DNA of 64,000 nt from GAS188 sp963794475 (GTDB lineage: Bacteria > Pseudomonadota > Alphaproteobacteria > Rhizobiales > Beijerinckiaceae). Numbering within the stretch: the stretch's first letter is position 1; every line of letters begins with the position of its first letter. The position numbers and the translations under genes are program-made. The stretch spans positions 806,001-870,000 of the forward strand of contig CAWCDW010000003.1 of assembly GCA_963794475.1 (NCBI GenBank), written 5' to 3'. Shown here one piece after another: positions 42,138 to 50,520 of this stretch. The notes beneath the pieces are model-generated. The model was not told the origin of the DNA and made no database searches. It saw only the letters and a program-made list of their open reading frames with translations.

Positions 42138-42350
42138 TCATTGGCGCCGCTCTTCTAGGCGCGCCCTGCGCCCGCCTCGGCGGGAGCGCTGACGGCGATC
42201 CGGCAAAGCCGCCATGATGGCGCGGCGCTCCGCGTCGTCCATGGCGCTCCAGCGGGCGATCTCGTCTTGCGTGCGCGCGCAACCCACGCACATCCCGTCA
42301 TCGGGCGCGATGAGGCAGATGCCAAGACATGGCGTCTCGATCAGGTCCAT
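42138..42350 (-). CDS. DUF1289 family protein
   Basis: Small protein of 70 residues with the DUF1289 pattern TPCLGICLIAPDDGMCVGCAR, whose four cysteines probably bind metal, followed by DEIARWSAMDDAERRAIM. The C-terminal end is Arg-rich. Function is unknown. Confidence 0.88.
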   Translation of the reverse strand: MDLIETPCLGICLIAPDDGMCVGCARTQDEIARWSAMDDAERRAIMAALPDRRQRSRRGGRRARLEERRQ

Positions 42351-42447
42351 GGGGAGGTCGCTGGGTTGAGGGCAATCGGAACTCGCTCGATAGCTTAGCC
42401 GCGCATCAGGTCAAGTACGGTGAACCAAGGGGCGGCGGAATCTCGGG

Positions 42448-43253
42448 CTATCCCATCGCAAGAACGAGATAGCAGGCAAGCTCGGCGAGGATCTGCGCCG
42501 CGCCGGCGACATCTCCGGTCTGGCCGCCGATCTTCTGCTCGGCGATCGCGCAAACGCCGCGTGCCGCAACAAGCGCGGCGACGCAGGCGCCAAGCGCGCG
42601 CAAGGCCCCGAAGCCGCCGGCGAGCGCAAGGACGAGCGTGATGCCGCAGCCGATGAGCACGGCATTGGTGAAGGCGGGGACGGGCAAGCGTCCTGCCGTC
42701 GCGCCGGCGCCATCGCGCCGCGCGGGCATGAAGAAGCGCGAGCGGCATCAGTCCCGGCGCGCGCGCGAGAGCGCGGCAGCCGCGATGAGCGCCGCCGCGG
42801 CCGCGCGCGGGCCGTCGAGCGCGAGATCGGCGATGAGCCCGACGCGCAACAGCATGACGGCGACGAGCGCGAGCACGCCGAAGCTGCCGAGGCGGGCTGT
42901 CTCGCATGATCTCGAGGCGGCGCTCGATCGAGGCTTGCGCGAAAAACCCGTCCGCCGCGTCGGCGAGCCCGTCCTCGTGCAAGGCGCCGGTGACGAGAAC
43001 GCCGCAGGTGACCGCCAGGATCGCCGCAACCATTGGGCCCAGTCCGAGGCCGTGCGCCACGAGAAGCGTCACCGCCATGACGAGGCCGATGAGCGCGCCC
43101 GCTGCCGGAACGGCCGGCGCGATCATGGGGAAATCGAAAGCACCTTCCGCAAGCGTCTCATCGGGAAGGCGCGGAACCGGCAAGTCGCGAATAGAAGCGC
43201 AGCGCCTGCGCGAGCGTGACGCGGAAACGAGGACGAGGCACGGAAGCGCTCAT
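42448..43253 (-). pseudogene. cobS: CobS, cobalamin synthase, broken by several frameshifts
   Basis: CobS joins the lower ligand to adenosylcobinamide-GDP in the membrane. The N-terminus reads from ATG 43253 to LAQALRFYSR, then shifts frame near 43187 to LPVPRLPDETLAEGAFDFP and continues to SIERRLEIMRDS. It shifts again near 42900 to RLGSFGVLALVAVMLLRVGL, and again near 42770 to end with AEQKIGGQTGDVAGAAQILAELACYLVL. At least three indels are needed, while the flanking genes are clean. The gene is divergent from cobT. It is either a decayed gene or a locally poor assembly. Confidence 0.8.
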
Positions 43254-43334
43254 TGCCCCGCATTGCCAAAAGGTGGCGAGACGGCCAAGAAGCCTGTTGA
43301 GAGCCACGACCGCCGCAACCGCAAAAGCACCCTC

Positions 43335-44363
43335 ATGAACAAGAAATCCGGAACCTTGCCTTTCGACGATATTCGCGCGCTCGTCGCCGCGATGCCTGGC
43401 CCCGACGAGGCCGCGATCGCCGCCGTGCGGGCGCGCGACGCCGTGTTGACGAAACCACCCGGCAGCCTCGGGCGCCTCGAGACCATCGCAGAATGGCTTG
43501 CCGCCTGGCAAGGCCGCTCGCCGCCGAAGGTTGAGCGCCCGCTCGTCGCGGTGTTCGCCGGCAACCACGGCGTCGTGGCGAAGGGCGTCTCGGCCTTCCC
43601 GGCGAGCGTCACGCAGCAGATGGTGGCGAATTTCGCCGGCGGCGGCGCCGCCATCAACCAGATTTGCGCGACCTTCGAGCTTGGCCTCAAGGTGTTCGAT
43701 CTCGCGCTCGATGTGCCCACGGGCGACATCACCGAAGGGGCGGCGCTCGAGGAGGCCGCTTGCGCCGCCACCATGGCGTTCGGCATGGAGGCGATCGCCG
43801 GCGGCGTCGACCTTCTGGCGCTCGGCGAGATGGGCATCGGCAACACCACGATCGCGGCCGCGATCTACACGGCGCTATACGGCGGGCCGGCATCGCGCTG
43901 GACGGGGCGTGGCACCGGGCTCGACGATGAGGGGCTGGCGCGCAAGGGGGCCGCGATCGAAGCCGCCATGGTGCGCCATCGAGGCCATCTCGCCGATCCG
44001 CTCGAAGTGCTGCGTCGTGTCGGCGGGCGCGAGGTCGCCGCGATCGCCGGCGCCATCCTCGCGGCGCGCACGCAACGCATCCCCGTCATCCTCGACGGTT
44101 ACGTCGTGACGGCGGCGGCGGCCGTGCTGCACGCTCTCGACCGACGCGCGCTCGATCATTGTATCGCGGGCCATCGCTCAGCCGAGGGCGCCCATGCGCA
44201 GGTGCTCGAGCGGCTCGGGCTTTCGCCTCTCCTCGACCTCGACATGCGGCTCGGCGAAGCTTCGGGCGCGGCGCTCGCGGCCGGTCTCGTCAAGGCGGCG
44301 GCGCGTTGCCATTCCGGAATGGCGACCTTCACCCAGGCCGGCGTCGACGAGAAGAGCGCGTGA
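43335..44363 (+). CDS. cobT: CobT, nicotinate-nucleotide--dimethylbenzimidazole phosphoribosyltransferase
   Basis: Activates the lower ligand of vitamin B12 as alpha-ribazole phosphate. The 342-residue protein has TKPPGSLGRLETIAEWLAAW, AVFAGNHGVVAKGVSAFP, GEMGIGNTTIAAAIYTAL and LLDLDMRLGEASGAALA, all typical. It is divergent from cobS with 81 bp between the starts. No cobalamin riboswitch was seen in that gap. If cobS is truly dead, CobT may serve salvage or be a relic. Confidence 0.94.
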   Translation: MNKKSGTLPFDDIRALVAAMPGPDEAAIAAVRARDAVLTKPPGSLGRLETIAEWLAAWQGRSPPKVERPLVAVFAGNHGVVAKGVSAFPASVTQQMVANFAGGGAAINQICATFELGLKVFDLALDVPTGDITEGAALEEAACAATMAFGMEAIAGGVDLLALGEMGIGNTTIAAAIYTALYGGPASRWTGRGTGLDDEGLARKGAAIEAAMVRHRGHLADPLEVLRRVGGREVAAIAGAILAARTQRIPVILDGYVVTAAAAVLHALDRRALDHCIAGHRSAEGAHAQVLERLGLSPLLDLDMRLGEASGAALAAGLVKAAARCHSGMATFTQAGVDEKSA

Positions 44364-44471
44364 AGGCCCCGGCTTTGAAGGCGGGTTTCTTCGCTTCCTA
44401 TTGACATCGATGCGGGCGGGCGATCCTTCTTCGCGGGTCAAAAGTTCGGACATCCGCCGTGGAGAGCCCGC

Positions 44472-45659
44472 ATGCATTCCATCAGTCGCATCGCCGCCTT
44501 TGCGGCGCTTCTTGCCGCCGGCCTCGCGCCTTTGCCCGCGCTGGCGCAAGAGCCGGTGACGATCGGCCTCATCGTGCCGCTCTCGCCGCCTGGCGATCCG
44601 ACGGCCGGCCAGCTCATCCGCAGAGGGGCGGAGCTCGCGCTCGACTATTACAACGGGAAGGGCGGCGTGCTCGGCGGCCGCAAGCTGCAATTGTCGGTGC
44701 AGGACAGCCAGGGCCGTCCTGAAGGCGGCGTCGCCGCCTATCGGCGCGTCGTCGGCGAGGACAAGGCGGTCGCCGTCACCGGCTTCTTCCACTCCTCGGT
44801 GAACATCGCGGCAAACGAGGTGGCGAAGACTATGGGCGTGCCGACCATCGGCACGCAGACTTCGGCGGCCGACATCACGGCAAAGCATTACGAGGTCGCC
44901 TTCCGCACCCATTTGATCGACCCTTTGCGCGTCGCGGCCTGGCTCGAATTCATGCAGAAAAAAGGCTTCAAGCGCGTTTCGATGCTCGCCGAGACCTCCG
45001 ATTACGGTGTCGGCCTCGTCACCGAGACGGACCGACAGATCAAGGAGAAGAAGCTGCCGATCGAGCTCCAGAGCCTCACCTTCGATCGCACCTCGACCGA
45101 TCTCACGCCGCAGCTTCTGCAGGTGAAGGCGTTCAAGCCCGATCTTCTGGTGAATGTCGGCGTCGGCGCGCCCATGGATCTGATGATCGAGCAGGCAGCG
45201 ACGCTCGCCATCACGCCGCAAGTGCCGATGCTCGTATCTTACGATGCGCCGATCCGGCCGCAATTCTGGCAGCTCCATCCGACGACGGGCGACAAGCTCT
45301 TTTTCATCGCCTACTACTCGCCCAAGCAAACGCTCTCCGAGATCGGCACCTGGTTCACCAAGGCCTATGAGGAGAAATACAAGGAATCGCCCGTCTACTC
45401 CTCCTTGAACGGCTTCGGCGACGTGGCGATCATCGCGCAAGCCGTCGAGCAGGCGAAAAGCACCGACCCGAAAGCCATCATCCAGGCGCTCGAGAGCGGC
45501 AAATTCGCGTTCTGGTCCTCGGGCGACGTCACCTTCCCGAAGGCCGATGGCGTGTATTGGCACAACTTTTCCCCGCCCGTGCTCATCCTCCAGTTCCAAA
45601 AGCCAGGGCAAGATTGGAAGGAGGCGGAGGTCGTCTTCGAGAGCGGCGGATTACGGTGA
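44472..45659 (+). CDS. Periplasmic substrate-binding protein, branched-chain amino acid type
   Basis: Type I periplasmic binding protein of 395 residues with a clear signal peptide (AAFAALLAAGLAPLPALAQE). The mature start VTIGLIVPLSPPGDPTAGQ and GAELALDYYNGKGGVLGGRKL are typical LivK-like features. The ligand may be an amino acid, amide or related compound. The last two codons and the stop codon lie inside a palindromic repeat element, so the natural C-terminus may have been replaced. livH-type and livG-type genes follow. Confidence 0.9.
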   Translation: MHSISRIAAFAALLAAGLAPLPALAQEPVTIGLIVPLSPPGDPTAGQLIRRGAELALDYYNGKGGVLGGRKLQLSVQDSQGRPEGGVAAYRRVVGEDKAVAVTGFFHSSVNIAANEVAKTMGVPTIGTQTSAADITAKHYEVAFRTHLIDPLRVAAWLEFMQKKGFKRVSMLAETSDYGVGLVTETDRQIKEKKLPIELQSLTFDRTSTDLTPQLLQVKAFKPDLLVNVGVGAPMDLMIEQAATLAITPQVPMLVSYDAPIRPQFWQLHPTTGDKLFFIAYYSPKQTLSEIGTWFTKAYEEKYKESPVYSSLNGFGDVAIIAQAVEQAKSTDPKAIIQALESGKFAFWSSGDVTFPKADGVYWHNFSPPVLILQFQKPGQDWKEAEVVFESGGLR

Positions 45660-45731
45660 TGGTGCACTTAATTCAGGCAACACCCGAAGGTGAAGGGGAG
45701 TTCCTGGAATTAAGTGCGACATCACCGTAAT
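45650..45731. repeat. Long imperfect palindrome between livK-like and livH-like genes
   Basis: Arms 45650-45674 and 45707-45731 match at all but two positions, with a 32-nt centre. The outer sequence ATTACGGTGA, then GTGCACTTAATT, recurs in the palindrome at 50486. The element supplies the stop codon of the upstream gene. It looks like a dispersed REP-like repeat. Confidence 0.75.
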
Positions 45732-45758
45732 TGCGTATCCGCCGTCCGCGAGGGCGTG

Positions 45759-46652
45759 ATGTTTTCCTTTGAGCTTTTCACCCAAGCGCTCATCGCCGGC
45801 ATCGTCATCGGCGTGATCTACGCGCTCATGGCGCTCGGCATCACCTTCATCTACTCGATCGTGAAGATGATCAACTGGTCGATGGGCGAGTTCTACATGC
45901 TCGGCTCTTACGCCCAATATCTGATCGTCGTCTATTGGCTCGGCCCCGACCTTTGGTACATCGCCGCGATCCTTTCGGCCGCCGCGGTGTTCCTCGCCGG
46001 CTGGCTGATCGAGCCCATCCTCATCAAGCCGATGTTCACCGGCGGCATCGAGCGCCGCGATGATTATGCGACCGTGGTCACGATCGCGCTGCTTTTGCTG
46101 TTGCGCAATCTCGCGACCGCGCTCTCCGGCCCCTATCAGCGCACGCCCGGCACGACATTGCCCGGCGTGATGCTCGGCCCCTTGCCGGAGAGCGGCGCGC
46201 GCTTCGCCGCTTTCCTCGCGGCGCTCGCCGCCATCGCGCTCTTCACCCTGCTTTTGAAGCGCACCTGGCTCGGGCTTGCGCTCAGGGCCGCGTCGCAGAG
46301 CCGGGTGGGCGCGCAAACCGCCGGCGTCGATGTGCTGTCGCTCGACAAGCTCGCCTTCGGTATCGGCGTCGGGCTCGCCGGCCTCGCGGGCGCGCTGCTC
46401 GCGCCCGTCTTCATGGTCTATCCGACCGATGGCGTCGTCACCACCACCAAGGGCTTCGAGATCATCGTGATCGGCGGGCTCGGCTCGGTGCCCGGCGCGC
46501 TGATTGCGGGCATTGCGCTCGGCATCGCCGAATCGCTTGGCGCGACCTTCATCGCCTCCGCCTATCAGAACGCCTACGGTTTCGTGCTTCTTCTTCTCGT
46601 GCTCGCGCTTCGACCGAGCGGCCTCTTCGGCGAGCGGCTTCGCCAGGCATGA
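45759..46652 (+). CDS. LivH-type branched-chain amino acid ABC permease
   Basis: Inner-membrane permease of 297 residues and about eight helices. IAGIVIGVIYALMALGITFIY and NWSMGEFYMLGSY near the N-terminus are LivH features, and the EAA-like loop is ASQSRVGAQTAGVDV with GFEIIVIGGLGSVPGALIAG near the end. ATG at 45759 was chosen over an upstream in-frame codon that lies inside the repeat. Its end overlaps livG by 4 bp. A LivM partner permease is missing. Confidence 0.92.
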   Translation: MFSFELFTQALIAGIVIGVIYALMALGITFIYSIVKMINWSMGEFYMLGSYAQYLIVVYWLGPDLWYIAAILSAAAVFLAGWLIEPILIKPMFTGGIERRDDYATVVTIALLLLLRNLATALSGPYQRTPGTTLPGVMLGPLPESGARFAAFLAALAAIALFTLLLKRTWLGLALRAASQSRVGAQTAGVDVLSLDKLAFGIGVGLAGLAGALLAPVFMVYPTDGVVTTTKGFEIIVIGGLGSVPGALIAGIALGIAESLGATFIASAYQNAYGFVLLLLVLALRPSGLFGERLRQA

Positions 46653-47398
46653 GCGGCGCACCGCCGATCCTCGAGGCGCGCAAGCTGTCGAAGCATTTCG
46701 GCGGCTTCCTCGCCAATGATGCGATCGATCTTGCCGTCGAGCCGGGCGAGATCCGCGGCATCATCGGGCCGAACGGCGCGGGAAAGTCGACGCTCGTCAA
46801 TCTGATGACGGGCGTGCATCAGCCGAGCGCGGGCGATGTGCTGCTCGCCGGCGAAAGCCTCGTCGGACGCAAGCCTCACGAGATCGCGCGCAAGGGCCTG
46901 GTGCGTTCCTTCCAGGTGAGCCGCGTTTTCGGCAACCTCTCGGTCACCGACAATCTCGTCGCGCCCCATCTCGCGGGCGTGAGGACGCACGAGGCGCGCC
47001 GGGAAGGCGAGGCGAAAGCCATGCGCCTCCTCGAGCTCACCGGCTTGACGCGCCTCGCGGATGCGCCTGCGAAGATCTTGTCGGGCGGTCAGCGCGTGCT
47101 GCTGCAGGCGGCCGCCGGCTTCATGATGCCTTCGCTCACCTGCTATTTGCTCGATGAGCCCTTCGCCGGCGTCAATCCGGTAGTCAAGGATCAGTTGATC
47201 GCGCTCATCGAGGAGGAGAGCCGCGCCCGCGGCCTGACCTTCGTGATCGTGAGCCATGAGATGGCGGTGATGCGCCGGCTTTGCCGCAAGGTCACCGTCC
47301 TCATCGAGGGACGCGTGGTGGCGGAAGGCTCGCTCGACGAGGTCGCGGCGCGCCCCGATGTGGTCGCGGCTTATCTCGGCAAGAGCTATGCGTCATGA
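46649..47398 (+). CDS. LivG-type branched-chain amino acid ABC ATPase
   Basis: ATPase of 249 residues. Walker A is GPNGAGKSTLVNLMTG, the signature is LSGGQRVLLQAAAG, and Walker B is CYLLDEPFAGVNP. The LivG-type insertion KGLVRSFQVSRVFGNLSVTDN is present. No LivF ATPase or LivM permease follows, so the transporter must borrow partners encoded elsewhere, or work as homodimers, or be incomplete. Confidence 0.92.
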   Translation: MSGAPPILEARKLSKHFGGFLANDAIDLAVEPGEIRGIIGPNGAGKSTLVNLMTGVHQPSAGDVLLAGESLVGRKPHEIARKGLVRSFQVSRVFGNLSVTDNLVAPHLAGVRTHEARREGEAKAMRLLELTGLTRLADAPAKILSGGQRVLLQAAAGFMMPSLTCYLLDEPFAGVNPVVKDQLIALIEEESRARGLTFVIVSHEMAVMRRLCRKVTVLIEGRVVAEGSLDEVAARPDVVAAYLGKSYAS

Positions 47399-47447
47399 GG
47401 AGGGCGAGCAAACGCCGGCGCCATTACGCGCGGAGGGGCGAAGCCGA

Positions 47448-48146
47448 TCAGAACGTATAGCCGAGCCGGACGCCGATGACGGTCACGCCTTCGTTCGAGC
47501 CGCAGCTCGACAAGGTCCCGCTCCCATTCGAGATGTGGTCGAATGTGAGCATCGCGCTCCAATCACGGGTGAGCTGGTAACCGATGTCGGTGCCCACGTG
47601 ATAGATGATCCGGCAGCCGCCTATCTTGTTTCGGTTCGAATCCGTGATCCTGCCTGTGTCGCCGTCGTGGATGGCGCCTCCCAGCGAGAAATCGGCAAAG
47701 ATGCGGTCGTAATTCGCCCTCCAGATCGGCCCCGCATAGATGTAGCTCGTGCCGCCGGCGAGGTTGCCCATGCCGCCGAGCTGCAGGCGCGGAATAAGGG
47801 TGTCCGCCCAACCCTGTGCGTGCAGGAATTTGGGGAAAATCACCTCGCCATTGAGGTAAGGATCACCTTTCTCGGGACCCCAGGTCGAGCCGAGCAAACC
47901 CGTGCGAAATTCATATCCGGCAAGAACGGATGCGGTTTGGGTGAAATCGGGAAGCGGTTGACCCGCGAGATCGGCAGCCCAGGAGGCGCCATCAAGAGCA
48001 GCGAGGAGCCCAGGCGCGAGAAGCAAGGAAACGTGGAGGAGAGAGAGCCAAACCTGCGGCGCTTTTGGTTTGCTGTCCCGTGTTTTTGAAAAAATCACGG
48101 GCGATGCCGAGCGAAACGAGCGCAAAGCACGAGTGAGCGTTCCCAA
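47448..48146 (-). CDS. PagL-like lipid A 3-O-deacylase (acyloxyacyl hydrolase family)
   Basis: Outer-membrane beta-barrel of 232 residues with an N-terminal signal region (LSLLHVSLLLAPGLLAAL). The C-terminal catalytic His and Ser of PagL are found in TFDHISNGSG (H-x-S-N), and the barrel ends with an aromatic residue in RLGYTF. It trims one acyl chain from lipid A, altering membrane properties and immune recognition. The start is a TTG at 48146 with a good GGAGGG site; a later start closer to the signal peptide is possible. Confidence 0.8.
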   Translation of the reverse strand: MGTLTRALRSFRSASPVIFSKTRDSKPKAPQVWLSLLHVSLLLAPGLLAALDGASWAADLAGQPLPDFTQTASVLAGYEFRTGLLGSTWGPEKGDPYLNGEVIFPKFLHAQGWADTLIPRLQLGGMGNLAGGTSYIYAGPIWRANYDRIFADFSLGGAIHDGDTGRITDSNRNKIGGCRIIYHVGTDIGYQLTRDWSAMLTFDHISNGSGTLSSCGSNEGVTVIGVRLGYTF

Positions 48147-48451
48147 TGTTTGTCCCTCCTCGGCACATGAGAACGCTCAGTCTATGACTACAGACGAATC
48201 ATCTGCCCCAGCGCAGGTTAACATCGCCGGGAGCGCGCAACAACGAAGCGCGGCCGTACGCGGCTAAGTTTTCTGTGAAGAACGCTGGAACCGAGTTAGC
48301 GCGAGCAAGTCTCCTCGCGGTGAGGCAGGCTCGCGGCGCCACCCGACGAGCAACTTAGAGTTAGGCACTTGGCTTCGAGCAACTCATACGGGCAACCCTC
48401 ACGGGACGAGCACGCCTCGCGCGAGTGTGGCCCCTAAGCCTGAAGGACGCC
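48147..48451. other. Intergenic, no feature recognised
   Basis: About 300 bp between the PagL-like gene and nfeD. Open frames here are short and have no family character. Confidence 0.4.
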
Positions 48452-48898
48452 TTATTTCGACGCCTCGACGCTGAGCACCTTCCCGGCCGCGGCCACGACC
48501 TTGACCCTCGCGCCCGCCGGCAAATCCGGCCCCGAGGCAAGCCAGATCGCATCATCGAAGCGCACCTTGCCTTCGCCGGCGACGATCGGCTGGTCGAGCG
48601 TCGTGACGCGCCCGATGAGCGCGTTGGCGCGCTGGTTGAGATGCGTCACGGTCGCCTCATCGTCGCCCTGGCGGCGCGTCAAGCGCTTGCCAACGAAGAC
48701 CAGCGCCACGGCGAGCGCCGCGAACAAAAGCCCATTTGCTTCCCAGGACAGAGGCTTGATGAAATTTCCCGCGCCGACGATGAGCGCCGCGAGGCCGAGC
48801 CAGATCAGGAAGAAGCCCGGCGCCGCGATCTCGAGCGCCATGAGGATGACGCCGCCGATCGCCCAAGTCCAAGGCGAGCTGAAATCGAAAATATCCAT
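48452..48898 (-). CDS. NfeD-family membrane protein
   Basis: Short NfeD protein of 148 residues. It has membrane segments at about 12-30 and 35-70 (AIGGVILMALEIAAPGFFLIWLGLAALIVG) and a C-terminal OB-fold domain (ALIGRVTTLDQPIVAGEGKV... ARVKVVAAAGKVLSVE). It is the partner of the SPFH protein encoded 5 bp upstream; such pairs organise membrane microdomains or protein quality control. Confidence 0.9.
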   Translation of the reverse strand: MDIFDFSSPWTWAIGGVILMALEIAAPGFFLIWLGLAALIVGAGNFIKPLSWEANGLLFAALAVALVFVGKRLTRRQGDDEATVTHLNQRANALIGRVTTLDQPIVAGEGKVRFDDAIWLASGPDLPAGARVKVVAAAGKVLSVEASK

Positions 48899-48903
48899 GC
48901 CTT

Positions 48904-49908
48904 TTAGCCTCCGCCTGACGTCCCGGCCGAAGACACGGCCGGCACTGTCGGGCCGCTTATGCGCGCCGAGCCGCCGCCGGTGACGCCGTCCGGCCCGAAG
49001 ACGGCCTTGGCGATCTCGCCGATGCCAGCGACCGTGCCGCCGAGCGAGGCGGCTTCGATCGGGATGACGATCACCTTCTGGTTCGGCGCCGAGGCGAGCG
49101 CCTGCAGCACGCGGGTGTATTTCTCGGCGATCAGGTAGTTGGCGGCGGCAAGATTGCCGCGCGCGATCGCTTCGGAGACGGCGGTCGTGGCGGCGGCTTC
49201 GGCCGCCGCCGAACGTTCGCGCGCCTCGGCATCGCGAAAGGCCGCCTCCTTGCGGCCTTCGGCCGAAAGGATCGCTGCCTGCTTCAAGCCCTCGGCGCGC
49301 AGGATCTCGGCCTGGCGCGAACCCTCGGCCTCGAGAATGGCGGCGCGCTTCTCCCGCTCGGCCTTCATCTGCCGGCCCATCGATTCCACGATGTCGGCCG
49401 GCGGCATGATGTCCTTGATCTCGATGCGATTGATCTTCACGCCCCAGGGCGATGCCGCCGAATCCACCACCGTCAAGAGCCGCTCGTTGATGGCGTCCCT
49501 GTGCGACAGAAGCTGATCGAGATCCATCGACCCCATCACGGTGCGGATATTGGTGGTGACGATATTGAGGAGAGCGGTGCCGAGCTGGGCCACCTCGTAG
49601 GAGGCGCGAGCCGCGTCGATGATCTGGAAGAAGGTCACCCCATCGACCTTCACCGAGGCATTGTCCTTGGTGATCACCTCTTGGGAAGGCACGTCGAGCA
49701 CCTGCTCCATCATGTTCACCTTGTTCCCGATGGTGTCGAGATAAGGAACGATGAGGCCAAGCCCGGGCTGAAGCGTGAAGGTGTAGCGGCGGAAGCGTTC
49801 GACGGTGTAATTATACCCTTGCGGCACGGTGCGAATGCCGGAAAGCAAGGTGAGCATGGCGAACACCACGATGACGATCACCAGAATTCCAAAACCGCTG
49901 ATCGGCAT
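48904..49908 (-). CDS. SPFH/Band 7 stomatin-like protein (QmcA-type)
   Basis: Membrane protein of 334 residues with one N-terminal helix (ILVIVIVVFAMLTLLSGIRTVPQG) and a Band 7 domain including NVRT-like NIRTVMGSMDLDQLLSHRDAIN and SPWGVKINRIEIKDI. A long Ala/Glu-rich coiled coil (about 190-265) follows and drives oligomerisation. It is in an operon with the NfeD gene. Confidence 0.92.
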   Translation of the reverse strand: MPISGFGILVIVIVVFAMLTLLSGIRTVPQGYNYTVERFRRYTFTLQPGLGLIVPYLDTIGNKVNMMEQVLDVPSQEVITKDNASVKVDGVTFFQIIDAARASYEVAQLGTALLNIVTTNIRTVMGSMDLDQLLSHRDAINERLLTVVDSAASPWGVKINRIEIKDIMPPADIVESMGRQMKAEREKRAAILEAEGSRQAEILRAEGLKQAAILSAEGRKEAAFRDAEARERSAAAEAAATTAVSEAIARGNLAAANYLIAEKYTRVLQALASAPNQKVIVIPIEAASLGGTVAGIGEIAKAVFGPDGVTGGGSARISGPTVPAVSSAGTSGGG

Positions 49909-50076
49909 CGAAGCCTCCCCGATTTGGTTAATGGTCCGCGAAAGGGCCTGAATAGGCGGGCAGGGCCATACGGTGTCAAGACGAAACGCTCGGCTCGGTT
50001 AAAGCCGATCAGCGGGTGGGTGACGACGCGGATCGAGTGCGGAGCGCTGATGGGTTGGGAGTGAAAGGTGACGGCG

Positions 50077-50478
50077 ATGCGAATTATCGACCATGAGCAC
50101 GATGCTTGCGAGGCCTGGCGCGAAGGGGTCACGACGCGCATGCGTGCCTCGGCCGTCATCGGCACGGCTCAGCTTTGCCTCTTCGAGCAATGGTGCACGC
50201 CAGGCCACGGAGCTCCGACGCATCTGCATGCGGTGGAGGAAGTGCTGACCGTGCTCGACGGGTTGGCCGAGATCTGGGTGGAAGAGGAGAAGGCGACCGT
50301 CGGCGCCAATCAATCGGTGGTCATTCCGGCAGGCCGCCGACATGGCTTTCGCAACATCGGCGAGAAGGTGCTGCACGTCCAGGCGGCGCTCGCCGCCTCT
50401 AGCTTCGAGGCCTCCTTCGACGACCCGCGCGAGGTGTCGCGCCGCTGGCTGCCGCCGCTCCTGCCAGTGCCGCGCTAG
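50077..50478 (+). CDS. Cupin-domain protein
   Basis: Single-domain cupin of 133 residues. Motif 1 is GAPTHLHAVEEVLTVLDG, which carries the His-x-His...Glu metal ligands, and motif 2 is VVIPAGRRHGFRNIG with the last His. It could be an isomerase, dioxygenase or sensor. The ATG at 50077 has an AAGGTGA site; GTG at 50068 is also in frame. Confidence 0.88.
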   Translation: MRIIDHEHDACEAWREGVTTRMRASAVIGTAQLCLFEQWCTPGHGAPTHLHAVEEVLTVLDGLAEIWVEEEKATVGANQSVVIPAGRRHGFRNIGEKVLHVQAALAASSFEASFDDPREVSRRWLPPLLPVPR

Positions 50479-50485
50479 TCAAGCT

Positions 50486-50515
50486 ATTGCGGTGAAAGTG
50501 CACTGTCACCGCAAT
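50486..50515. repeat. 30-bp near-perfect palindrome, second copy of the GTGCAC repeat family
   Basis: ATTGCGGTGA and TCACCGCAAT flank a GTGCAC centre, with 28 of 30 positions symmetric. ATTrCGGTGA-N2-GTGCACT is shared with the element at 45650. It lies between two convergent genes and may also act as a terminator. Confidence 0.75.
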
Positions 50516-50520
50516 TCTCA

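Noticed and set aside
43254..43334. Cobalamin riboswitch before cobT
   Set aside because: The 81-bp gap is too short and lacks the B12-box sequence.
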